Origin: Burkholderiales bacterium
GTDB taxonomy: Bacteria; Pseudomonadota; Gammaproteobacteria; Burkholderiales; Burkholderiaceae_C
Assembly: GCA_025352345.1 (NCBI GenBank)
Contig: JANXTP010000165.1
Span: 1-21,074, forward strand
Reading direction: 5' to 3'
Length of the DNA: 21,074 nucleotides
Part shown: in pieces, positions 1-6,614 of the stretch
Numbering within the stretch: position 1 is the stretch's first letter
Layout: each line of letters begins with the position of its first letter
Notes under the pieces: generated by a model
Told to the model about the DNA's origin: nothing
The model's input: only the letters and a program-made list of their open reading frames with translations
The model's database searches: none
Program-made: the position numbers and the translations under genes

Positions 1-1353
1 AAGGGGGTGATCCGCGACCTGGCGTTTGGCAGCGAAGACCTGCAGCGCGAGGGCTACCACGCTTGGCTCGGCAAGCCCTGGGCTGACACCGTGACGGTCG
101 AGAGCCGCCCCAAGGTCGAGGCCTTGCTGCGGGATTCGCGCAGCAACGCTGCGCCCCGTTGGCGCCACATCAACCACCCGTCGGGCAACGGCGCCGACCT
201 GCCCTTGTCGTACTCGGCAATCACGCTGCCGCAGCAAGCGGGTCGAAACAAGGCAGGCACCCGCTCGGTCGTGTTCGGCCGCGATCTGCGCGCCAATGCG
301 GTGCTGCAACAGCGACTGATCAGCGCGCAGCAGGCGATGGAGCGCGACTACTGGCGTTTGCGCCACATGGAAACCCGCTACCGCTCGCTGTTCCAGGTGG
401 CCTCTGAGGCGGTACTGATACTCGACGCGATCACCGGCAAGCTTGAAGAGGCTAACCCGGCCGCGCTGGCACTTTTTGGCGCTCTGGCGTCGAGGCCGAA
501 CTGGATGCTCTCAGACAGTTTTGTATCTGACGCCGCCGCAAAACCCAGCACCAGCGTGCCCGCGATGCTGGGCCGGGTCAGTGCCACCGGCCACGGCGAG
601 CACGTCGATGCGCGGCTGGCCGGGCATGCCAGCGAGCTGCGTGTCTCGGCCTCGCTGTTCCGTCAGGAGAAGACCGCCCACCTGCTGGTGCGTGTGGCGC
701 CGCTCGATGCAGCGCGCAGCGCTGACCAGAACCCCGGTCAGAGCGCGATGCTCAAGCTGATCGAAAACGCACCCGATGCCTTTGTCGTCACCGACCTCGA
801 CGGCCTGATCCTGACCGCCAACCACGCCTTCATCGACCTGGCCCAGCTCGCCGCCGAAACCCAGGTGCGCGACCAATCGCTGGAGCGTTGGCTGGGCCGC
901 ACCGGCGTTGACCTGAACGTGCTGATCAGCAATTTGCGCCAGCGCGGCGCAGTGCGCCTGTTCGCCACGGTGATGCGGGGTGAGTACGGCGCGTCGACCG
1001 AGGTCGAGATCTCCGGCGTGGCGATTCCTGAAGGCGAGCAGCCCTGCCTGGGTTTCACGATCCGCGATGTCAGCCGCCGGCTGTCGGCCGAAGTGCGCAC
1101 CACCGGCACGGGCCGCGAGATGCCGCGCTCGGTGGGCCAGATGACCGAGCTGGTTGGCCGTGTGCCGCTCAAGGACATCGTGCGCGACACCACCGACCTG
1201 ATCGAACAGCTCTGCATCGAGGCTGCGCTCGAGTTGACCCACGACAACCGCGCCTCGGCGGCCGAGATGCTGGGCTTGTCGCGCCAAAGCCTGTATGTCA
1301 AGCTGCGCCGCTTCAACATCGGCGACCTGACGCCAGCGTCGGGCGAGGAGTGA
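1..1353 (+). CDS. ppsR: PpsR/CrtJ transcriptional regulator of photosynthesis genes (5' end outside window)
   Basis: PpsR/CrtJ is a PAS-domain DNA-binding regulator that controls bacteriochlorophyll, carotenoid and light-harvesting genes in response to oxygen and light. The frame is open to the left edge. The first visible residues (KGVIRDLAF) align with roughly residue 30-40 of the Rhodobacter protein, so the GTG at 7 is not the real start and about 30-45 residues are missing. The visible part shows the N-terminal PAS-like region, the coiled Q-linker (AQQAMERDYWRLRHMETRYR), two PAS domains, and a C-terminal Fis-type helix-turn-helix (RASAAEMLGLSRQSLYVKLR). Only two cysteines are visible: one in the second PAS domain (EQPCLGF) and one before the HTH (EQLCIEAALELT). 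The latter matches the conserved redox Cys424 of R. sphaeroides. The position of the partner Cys251 is occupied by a non-cysteine residue (HLLVRVAP). The position directly upstream of bchG is as in Rhodobacter. Confidence 0.95.
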   Translation, partial: KGVIRDLAFGSEDLQREGYHAWLGKPWADTVTVESRPKVEALLRDSRSNAAPRWRHINHPSGNGADLPLSYSAITLPQQAGRNKAGTRSVVFGRDLRANAVLQQRLISAQQAMERDYWRLRHMETRYRSLFQVASEAVLILDAITGKLEEANPAALALFGALASRPNWMLSDSFVSDAAAKPSTSVPAMLGRVSATGHGEHVDARLAGHASELRVSASLFRQEKTAHLLVRVAPLDAARSADQNPGQSAMLKLIENAPDAFVVTDLDGLILTANHAFIDLAQLAAETQVRDQSLERWLGRTGVDLNVLISNLRQRGAVRLFATVMRGEYGASTEVEISGVAIPEGEQPCLGFTIRDVSRRLSAEVRTTGTGREMPRSVGQMTELVGRVPLKDIVRDTTDLIEQLCIEAALELTHDNRASAAEMLGLSRQSLYVKLRRFNIGDLTPASGEE

Positions 1354-1363
1354 GCTCTCTCGG

Positions 1364-1406
1364 TGACGCTTCAGGTTGACACTCTGAGTGTAAATTCAGA
1401 TTGACG
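1364..1406. promoter_or_regulatory. Tandem candidate PpsR operator upstream of bchG
   Basis: The PpsR/CrtJ consensus is TGT-N12-ACA. Two near matches lie in tandem in the 84-bp gap between ppsR and bchG. Site 1 at 1364-1381 reads TGA-N12-ACA and site 2 at 1389-1406 reads TGT-N12-ACG, so each has one mismatch in the six conserved bases, and 7 bp separate them. The right halves share the word TTGAC, 25 bp apart. Paired sites about 8 bp apart are known for this family and support cooperative binding. A TTGACA hexamer at 1376-1381 could be a -35 box inside site 1, but no good -10 follows at 16-18 bp. A 13-bp perfect inverted repeat (ACACTC-T-GAGTGT, 1379-1391) bridges the two sites. The site assignment is inference. 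Confidence 0.6.
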
Positions 1407-1437
1407 TCTTGAGGTGTGGCGGGCAGTATGCGCGTGC

Positions 1438-2325
1438 ATGCCACGCCCCAAATTGTCCGCCGTCGCGGAGCTGCTCAAGCCGATCACCTGGTTTCCGCCG
1501 ATGTGGGCATTTGGCTGCGGCGTCGTGGCCTCCGGCGTGGCCAGCGAGGGCCGCTGGCCAATCATCGTCGTCGGCATCGTGTTGGCCGGGCCGATGGTTT
1601 GCGCCAGCAGCCAGGCCGTCAATGACTGGTTCGACCGGCATGTCGATGCCATCAATGAGCCGCACCGCCCGATCCCCTCGGGCCGGATGCCGGGTCGTTG
1701 GGGTCTGTACATCGCCATCGCCTGGACCGCGCTCTCGCTGGGCGTCGCCACCACGCTCGGCACCTGGGGCTTTGCTGCGGGTGCAGCCGGTCTGTTGCTG
1801 GCTTGGGCCTACAGCGCGCCGCCACTGCGGCTGAAACAAAACGGTTGGTGGGGCAATGCCGCTTGCGGCCTGTGTTACGAAGGCTTGGCCTGGGTAACTG
1901 GTGCGGCCGTGATGGCCGGCGGCGCGATGCCGGATGGCCGCACGCTGGCGCTGGCCGCGCTGTACAGCGCCGGCGCGCACGGCATCATGACGTTGAACGA
2001 TTTCAAGGCGGTCGAAGGCGACAAGCGCATGGGCATTGCCTCGCTGCCCGTGCAGCTGGGCGTACACGGCGCGGCGCGCGCGGCCTGCCTGTTCATGCTG
2101 GCGCCGCAGTTCGTCGTCGTGCTGCTGCTGATTTTCTGGGGCGCCCCGATGCATGCGATCACGGTTGGCGCGCTGATGCTGCTGCAGGCGCTGCTGATGG
2201 ACTATTTTCTCGACAAGCCGGTCGATCGTGCCTTGCTTTACAGCGGATTTGGCGTGCCGCTGTTTGTCGCGGGGATGATGGTCAGCGCATTCGCGCTCCA
2301 CACCCTGGGTCAGGCGGTCGCATGA
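1438..2325 (+). CDS. bchG: Bacteriochlorophyll synthase (bacteriochlorophyllide esterifying enzyme)
   Basis: BchG is a UbiA-type membrane prenyltransferase that attaches geranylgeranyl diphosphate to bacteriochlorophyllide a, the penultimate stage of bacteriochlorophyll a synthesis. The 295-residue protein opens with the family signature LLKPITWFPPMWAFGCG. It carries the Asp-rich substrate/Mg motif NDWFDRHVDAINEPHRPIPS and the second motif NDFKAVEGD. Several hydrophobic membrane segments follow throughout. ATG 1438 is chosen because the alignable protein begins there. An in-frame GTG at 1414 would add eight residues and has a GAGG just before it, so it remains possible. The stop overlaps the next gene's start by 4 bp (ATGA), which implies translational coupling. 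Expression is probably set by the PpsR sites at 1364-1406. Confidence 0.96.
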   Translation: MPRPKLSAVAELLKPITWFPPMWAFGCGVVASGVASEGRWPIIVVGIVLAGPMVCASSQAVNDWFDRHVDAINEPHRPIPSGRMPGRWGLYIAIAWTALSLGVATTLGTWGFAAGAAGLLLAWAYSAPPLRLKQNGWWGNAACGLCYEGLAWVTGAAVMAGGAMPDGRTLALAALYSAGAHGIMTLNDFKAVEGDKRMGIASLPVQLGVHGAARAACLFMLAPQFVVVLLLIFWGAPMHAITVGALMLLQALLMDYFLDKPVDRALLYSGFGVPLFVAGMMVSAFALHTLGQAVA

Positions 2326-3800
2326 CCTCCCGCGAGTTCGGCTGGCTCGGCATTGCTCGGCTCGGATTGGTGCAGGCCTGCATGGGCGCGGTCGTGGTGC
2401 TGACCACTTCGACACTCAACCGCATCATGGTGGTTGAACTGGCGCTGCCGGCCCTTCTGCCCGGCATTCTGGTGGCCTTTCACTACCTGATTCAGGTGGT
2501 GCGGCCGCGGATGGGGCATGGCTCTGACGTCGGCGGGCGTCGCACACCGTGGCTGATCGGCGGCATGGGTTCGCTGGCCATCGGTGGGGTGACGTCGGCG
2601 CTGGCGGTGGTGTGGATGGCGACTCAGCCGGCCGCAGGCATCGCGCTGGCTGTGGTCGGTTTCGGGCTGATCGGGCTGGGCGGCAGCGCCTGTGGCACCT
2701 CCTTGCTGGTGATGCTGGCCAAGCGGGTTCCGGCCGAACGGCGAGCAGCTGCTGCCACCATCGTCTGGATGATGATGATCGTCGGTTTCGCGGTCACGGC
2801 TGGCACGGCCGGCAAGCTGCTTGACCCCTATTCACCACAGCGGCTGCTGGTGGTGACCAGCGCCGTGTCGCTGTTGGCCATCGTGATCACCACGCTGGCC
2901 TTGCGTGGCCTCGAAGGCGCCGCTGAGGTCGGACCGGTCTCGCCTGCCAACGCCGCAGCACCAGCGTCCGTCGGCTTTCGGATCGCGCTGTCTCAGGTTT
3001 GGGCCGAACCGACGGCGCGCCGCTTCACGATCTTCGTTTTTGTCTCGATGCTGGCCTACAGCTCGCAGGATCTGATCCTCGAACCTTTCGCTGGATCGGT
3101 GTTCGGCTATACGCCGGGCGAGTCGACGCAGCTGTCGGGCGTGCAGCACGGCGGCGTGTTGCTGGGCATGGTGCTGGTCGCGGTCGCCGGCAGCGGTGTG
3201 CTGGGCGGCTGGATGGCGCGCCTGTCTGGTCGTCGCGTCGACGCAGACCATTCATCTGTCGGTCGCGCGGCGTCATTGCGCGCCTGGACGGTCGGTGGTT
3301 GCCTGGCTTCGGCCTTTGCGTTGGCCGGTCTGGTGATGGCTGGGCTCAGCAACGGAGCCTGGCCATTCAAGGCGACGGTGTTCCTGATGGGCGTGTCGAA
3401 CGGCGCGTTCTCGATTGCCGCGATCGGCTCGATGATGAGCCTGGCCAGCCAGGGCCGCGAATCTCGCGAAGGCGTTCGCATGGGCCTTTGGGGCGCCGCG
3501 CAGGCCGTCGCATTCGGATTGGGCGGACTGGTCGGCACCGGTGCCAGTGACCTGGCTCGCTGGTGGTTTGGTATCCCCGGTGTGGCGTATTCCGCCGTCT
3601 TCGCTTTCGAGGCCGCTCTGTTCGTGCTGGCCGCTTGGCTGGCACTGCGTGCTGTCGGCGGTGCCTGCGCAGCGCCGATGCATTCAGGCACTCCTTCTGA
3701 GGCGCCGCACCGCGGCGCCACCCTGGTCTCGACGCCTCGTCTGGCTGCGCGAGATCCCCAAGCCGGTGACGCCCCTGTCGCCATCATCAAGTCGAGTTGA
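2322..3800 (+). CDS. PucC/LhaA-family MFS protein (Bch2/ORF428 type)
   Basis: This 492-residue integral membrane protein belongs to the PucC/LhaA/Bch2 branch of the major facilitator superfamily. Members act in assembly of light-harvesting complexes or in handling of bacteriochlorophyll pigment, but the exact substrate is not settled. Sequence signs are the N-terminus REFGWLGIARLGLVQACMG, the stretch NRIMVVELALPALLPGILVA, the loop GHGSDVGGRRTPWL between membrane helices 2 and 3, and about twelve hydrophobic segments. Its position between bchG and bchP is exactly that of ORF428 in Rhodobacter. The start ATG 2322 overlaps the bchG stop. The frame stays open far upstream (to 1698), but that part lies inside bchG and is a shadow. 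The C-terminal tail after about residue 450 is polar and poorly conserved in character. Confidence 0.9.
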   Translation: MTSREFGWLGIARLGLVQACMGAVVVLTTSTLNRIMVVELALPALLPGILVAFHYLIQVVRPRMGHGSDVGGRRTPWLIGGMGSLAIGGVTSALAVVWMATQPAAGIALAVVGFGLIGLGGSACGTSLLVMLAKRVPAERRAAAATIVWMMMIVGFAVTAGTAGKLLDPYSPQRLLVVTSAVSLLAIVITTLALRGLEGAAEVGPVSPANAAAPASVGFRIALSQVWAEPTARRFTIFVFVSMLAYSSQDLILEPFAGSVFGYTPGESTQLSGVQHGGVLLGMVLVAVAGSGVLGGWMARLSGRRVDADHSSVGRAASLRAWTVGGCLASAFALAGLVMAGLSNGAWPFKATVFLMGVSNGAFSIAAIGSMMSLASQGRESREGVRMGLWGAAQAVAFGLGGLVGTGASDLARWWFGIPGVAYSAVFAFEAALFVLAAWLALRAVGGACAAPMHSGTPSEAPHRGATLVSTPRLAARDPQAGDAPVAIIKSS

Positions 3801-3816
3801 ACGCGAGGTGAATGAC

Positions 3817-5046
3817 ATGAGCACGCCCGAAATTTTCGATGTCGTCGTCGTCGGTGGCGGCCCTGCAGGCGCAACGGCGGCCCACGACCTGGCGCGGCAG
3901 GGCCGCTCGGTGCTGCTGCTAGACCGAGTCGGGCGCATCAAGCCCTGCGGCGGGGCGATCCCGCCGCGGCTGATCAAGGACTTTGCGATTCCCGATGAAC
4001 TGCTGGTTGCCAAGGCTCGCTCGGCGCGGATGATCTCGCCGAAGGACAAGCGGGTCGACATCCCGATCGAAGACGGGTTCGTCGGCATGGTCGATCGCGA
4101 TGTGTTCGACGAATGGCTGCGCGAGCGCGCAGCGGCCAGTGGCGCGGTGCGGCGCAGCGGTACCTTCGACAAGCTGACGCGCGACGCTGATGGCGTCAGC
4201 GTCGTCCACTACACCGCACGTGACGGCCGCGAGCGCCGCAGCGCCAAGCCGGGCGAGCTGACCGAAGGCGTGCCGACCCGTGTGCGCGCGCGCTGCGTGA
4301 TCGGCGCCGATGGTGCGCGCTCCAAGGTTGCCAGCCAGGCCGTGCCTGGTGCCAAAGACACCCAGTACGTGTTCGCGTACCACGAGATCATTCGCGCACC
4401 CGAGGTCAAGCCTGCGGGCTACGACGGCTCGCGCTGCGACGTGATCTACCGAGGCTCGATATCCCCCGATTTCTACGGCTGGGTGTTTCCGCACGGTGAC
4501 ACGCTGAGCATCGGCACCGGCAGCGCGGACAAGGGCTTCTCGCTGCGGGGCGCGGTTGGCACCTTGCGCGAATCAGCGGGCCTGGGTGGCACCGAAACGC
4601 TGCGGCGTGAAGGCGCACCGTTGCCGATGAAGCCTCTGAAACGCTGGGACAACGGCCGCGATGTGGTGGTGGCCGGTGATGCCGCCGGTGTGGTCGCGCC
4701 CGCATCAGGCGAGGGCATCTACTACGCCATGGTCGGCGGGCGGCTGGCCGCCGAGTCGGTCGATGCGCTGCTGCGCACCGGCGACGTCAAGTCACTCAAA
4801 CTCGCACGCAAGCGCTTCATGAAGGCCCACGGCACGGTGTTCCGCGTGCTGGGGATCATGCAATGGTTCTGGTATGCGACCGACAAGCGGCGCGAGAGCT
4901 TCGTCAAGATCTGCGAAGACAAGGACGTTCAGCAACTCACCTTCGAGTCCTACATGAACAAGGAATTGGCGCGCAAGAAGCCGATGGCCCATGTGCGCAT
5001 CTTCCTCAAGGACATGGCGCACCTGATGGGCTTCGCGCGCGCCTGA
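3817..5046 (+). CDS. bchP: Geranylgeranyl diphosphate/bacteriochlorophyll reductase
   Basis: BchP is an FAD-dependent reductase. It reduces three double bonds of the geranylgeranyl tail to give phytyl, the last step to mature bacteriochlorophyll a. The 409-residue protein begins with a Rossmann FAD motif (VVVGGGPAGATAAHDLARQG, residues 9-28). It also has KPCGGAIPPRL near residue 45, a second flavin motif VVAGDAAGVVAPASGEGIYY in the C-terminal half, and the family-typical tail with YMNKEL and KPMAHVRIF. ATG 3817 is preceded by GAGGTG at 3805-3810. The reading frame is open upstream only because it crosses the end of the MFS gene. The gap to the preceding gene is 16 bp, consistent with one operon bchG-MFS-bchP. 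Start and length fit the family (about 390-410 residues). Confidence 0.96.
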   Translation: MSTPEIFDVVVVGGGPAGATAAHDLARQGRSVLLLDRVGRIKPCGGAIPPRLIKDFAIPDELLVAKARSARMISPKDKRVDIPIEDGFVGMVDRDVFDEWLRERAAASGAVRRSGTFDKLTRDADGVSVVHYTARDGRERRSAKPGELTEGVPTRVRARCVIGADGARSKVASQAVPGAKDTQYVFAYHEIIRAPEVKPAGYDGSRCDVIYRGSISPDFYGWVFPHGDTLSIGTGSADKGFSLRGAVGTLRESAGLGGTETLRREGAPLPMKPLKRWDNGRDVVVAGDAAGVVAPASGEGIYYAMVGGRLAAESVDALLRTGDVKSLKLARKRFMKAHGTVFRVLGIMQWFWYATDKRRESFVKICEDKDVQQLTFESYMNKELARKKPMAHVRIFLKDMAHLMGFARA

Positions 5047-5059
5047 TGGGTGCTGACCG

Positions 5060-5329
5060 GTGGTGAGCGACTGGCTGTCGCCCTTGGGGCTCATCACCAT
5101 CGTCATCGGCTTCACGTTGATCGAGGGCGCCGCGCTGTGGGTCTACCGGCTGCGCACCGGCAAGGGCGTGGCAGCGAAGGACTTCGTCGCCAACTGGGTG
5201 TCCGGCCTGTGCCTGATGTTCGCTTTGCGCTGCGCACTCGCCTACACATGGTGGGCGTGGGTCGCGATGTGGCTGCTGGCCTCAGGATTGGTTCATGCCA
5301 GCGACCTCTGGTCGCGCTGGCAGCGCTGA
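5060..5329 (+). CDS. Small membrane protein of unknown function linked to bchP
   Basis: The 89-residue product is not recognised. It is strongly hydrophobic, with segments around residues 8-28 and 45-80 giving two or three probable membrane helices. A short charged loop (YRLRTGKGVAAKDFVANW) lies between them, and the protein is rich in tryptophan (seven or more). It starts with GTG 13 bp after the bchP stop; a second GTG at 5063 is equally possible. Its codon use and GC resemble its neighbours, and the spacing implies co-transcription with bchP. In Rhodobacter the gene after bchP is idi, to which this is unrelated. A role in pigment or photosystem membrane biology is only inferred from position. 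Confidence 0.75.
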   Translation: MVSDWLSPLGLITIVIGFTLIEGAALWVYRLRTGKGVAAKDFVANWVSGLCLMFALRCALAYTWWAWVAMWLLASGLVHASDLWSRWQR

Positions 5330-5353
5330 GTTCCGACGCCGTGCGGTCGGAAC

Positions 5354-5422
5354 CTCTCGGGATGGGTCCAGCGAGGGCGCTGCGCCGGTCTGCCGTGACA
5401 GACCTGCGCACCGTCCCGAGAG
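5354..5422. terminator. Large two-part stem-loop between convergent genes (candidate bidirectional terminator)
   Basis: An outer inverted repeat pairs 5354-5365 (CTCTCGGGATGG) with 5411-5422 (CCGTCCCGAGAG). All 12 positions pair if one G-U wobble is allowed. Nested inside is a second hairpin, 5381-5392 with 5399-5410 (GCGC then GGTCTG, one mismatch, loop CCGTGA). It lies between the end of the bchP-linked small gene (5329) and the end of hip (5430, opposite strand). No T-run follows on either strand, so factor-independent termination is not certain. It may instead be a structured 3' end or mRNA stabiliser. Confidence 0.5.
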
Positions 5423-5429
5423 AGACGAC

Positions 5430-5747
5430 TCAGCCCGCCTTCGGAGCGTAGGCGCTACACCAGCCCTTGGCCGACACGTGTTTGCCGGCGAACAGCGGGC
5501 AAGCACCATCGGCATCGGCGGCCTTGCCTTGGAACAAGGCGCAGTTGCCGCAGTGTTGGGTGGGCTTGTGGGCCGGGTACTTCTTCAGGTCGACCTTGGT
5601 CGCGTCCGACTTGTAGCCGAGAGAGACGGCATTGGCGTCGGTCTCTGCGACCAGCGGGGAGCCTTGTGCCATGGCCTGCGATGCAGCGATGGCGCTGCCT
5701 CCGACCACGACGTGCAACATGAAGGTGCGGCGATTGGTGATGCTCAT
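5430..5747 (-). CDS. hip: High-potential iron-sulfur protein (HiPIP) precursor
   Basis: HiPIP is a small periplasmic [4Fe-4S] electron carrier. In several purple bacteria, including Rubrivivax, it re-reduces the photo-oxidised reaction centre via its bound cytochrome. The 105-residue precursor starts MSITNRRTFMLHVVVGGSAI. The twin-arginine (RR at 6-7) followed by a hydrophobic stretch and AMA|Q near residue 27 indicates Tat export of the folded protein and a mature form of about 78 residues. The four cluster cysteines are C66, C69, C83 and C97 (CGNC...CPLF...CSAY), spaced CX2CX13CX13C as in the family, with the typical aromatic and glycine-rich surround. The ATG at 5747 has GGAGA upstream. 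The frame extends further upstream, but that part lacks any signal features. It faces the bch operon convergently and is divergent from phaR. Confidence 0.96.
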   Translation of the reverse strand: MSITNRRTFMLHVVVGGSAIAASQAMAQGSPLVAETDANAVSLGYKSDATKVDLKKYPAHKPTQHCGNCALFQGKAADADGACPLFAGKHVSAKGWCSAYAPKAG

Positions 5748-5917
5748 GGGGGGGAATCTCCGTTGTTGGGAACTGCAATAACGTCCGACAGCGCCATCGG
5801 ATGACAAATTCTTGCACGAAGGTGACGCCATAGTCATTCGGTGAACCATTGCGTTTGCATGACTGCGATCTGGCGCTACACGGGTAAATCCGTTGGAGGC
5901 GCTGTGATGCCGACTCC

Positions 5918-5938
5918 TACAATTTTGTTGCATCTGCA
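5918..5938 (+). promoter_or_regulatory. Candidate phaR promoter -10 box and adjacent TGC-rich repeat
   Basis: Within the 215-bp divergent gap between hip and phaR, TACAAT at 5918-5923 resembles a sigma70 -10 box. TTGGAG at 5893-5898 is a weak -35 with a long 19-bp spacer. Just downstream is the small inverted repeat TGCA-TC-TGCA (5929-5938). PhaR proteins bind TGC-rich sites in some species and repress their own genes, so autoregulation is possible, but this is inference from a short motif. No convincing hip promoter was found in the rest of the gap. Confidence 0.35.
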
Positions 5939-5962
5939 CAATTCAGCGACAGGACCTCTCTG

Positions 5963-6565
5963 ATGGCATCCACCCGACGACCTGCTCCGACGAAAGCGGC
6001 TGATAGCAAGGATTTGGGGGCTAACGCAGAGGCGGTCGATGTCCGCGTGCTGAAGAAATACCCGAACCGAAGGCTCTACGACACCACCGCCAGCAGCTAC
6101 ATCACGCTGGCCGATGTGAAGAAGATGGTGATGTCAGGCGAAAACTTCGTCGTTCGAGATGCCAAGACCTCGGAAGACCTGACGCGCAGCATCCTGCTGC
6201 AGATCATCCTGGAAGAGGAGAGCGGCGGCGTGCCGATGTTCTCGAGCCAGATGCTGGCGCAGATCATCCGCTTCTACGGCCACAGCATGCAGGGCATGAT
6301 GGGTTCCTACCTCGAAAAGAACCTGCAGACCTTCACCGAGATTCAAGGCCGGCTCGCCGATCCGGCGCTGGGTCTTTACGACACTGCCGCTCATACCCCC
6401 GAGCTGTGGAGCCAGTTCTTGAACGGCCAGGCGCCCGCCGTGCAGGGCCTGATGAGCACCTACCTCGAACAATCGAAATCGATGTTCACCCAGATGCAGG
6501 AACAGATGGCCAAGCAGGCCGGCACGCTGTTTCCCGGCATGCCCGGGTTCCCGCCGAAACGCTGA
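5963..6565 (+). CDS. phaR: Polyhydroxyalkanoate synthesis repressor PhaR
   Basis: PhaR represses phasin and other polyhydroxyalkanoate granule genes and is released when it binds to the nascent polymer. The 200-residue protein has a poorly conserved basic N-terminal tail (1-25). The hallmark PHA accumulation regulator DNA-binding domain follows at about 27-87 (RVLKKYPNRRLYDTTASSYI, LADVKKMV). Two weaker helical repeats come after it (QMLAQIIRFYGHSMQGMMGS; then QGLMSTYLEQSKSMFTQMQE), followed by a Pro/Gly-rich tail. Length and domain order match Burkholderiales PhaR. Its neighbours do not include the phaCAB genes, so it acts in trans. A small hairpin (AGCCT/AGGCT, 6582-6595) lies after its stop and may weakly terminate the transcript before rimO. 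Confidence 0.95.
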   Translation: MASTRRPAPTKAADSKDLGANAEAVDVRVLKKYPNRRLYDTTASSYITLADVKKMVMSGENFVVRDAKTSEDLTRSILLQIILEEESGGVPMFSSQMLAQIIRFYGHSMQGMMGSYLEKNLQTFTEIQGRLADPALGLYDTAAHTPELWSQFLNGQAPAVQGLMSTYLEQSKSMFTQMQEQMAKQAGTLFPGMPGFPPKR

Positions 6566-6614
6566 CACGCAGCGCTCGCCCAGCCTCCTCAGGCTTTGAG
6601 GCGAAAATGCGGGT

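Noticed and set aside
1698..2321. Apparent N-terminal extension of the PucC-family protein
   Set aside because: The extension is an Arg/Ala/Gly-rich shadow of bchG; the membrane protein starts naturally at 2322 with a 4-bp overlap.
3541..3816. Apparent N-terminal extension of BchP
   Set aside because: It overlaps the end of the preceding MFS gene, and the FAD motif must lie near the N-terminus; ATG 3817 with GAGGTG fits.
5903..5921. Possible PpsR site in the hip-phaR gap
   Set aside because: TGT and ACA are separated by 13 rather than 12 bases and the flanking halves do not match.
5748..5939. Upstream extension of HiPIP on the minus strand
   Set aside because: The extra residues precede a perfect Tat signal and would bury it; ATG 5747 has its own ribosome site.
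6582..6595. Small hairpin between phaR and rimO as a strong terminator
   Set aside because: Only a 5-bp stem with a very short T-run; mentioned under phaR but not called separately.
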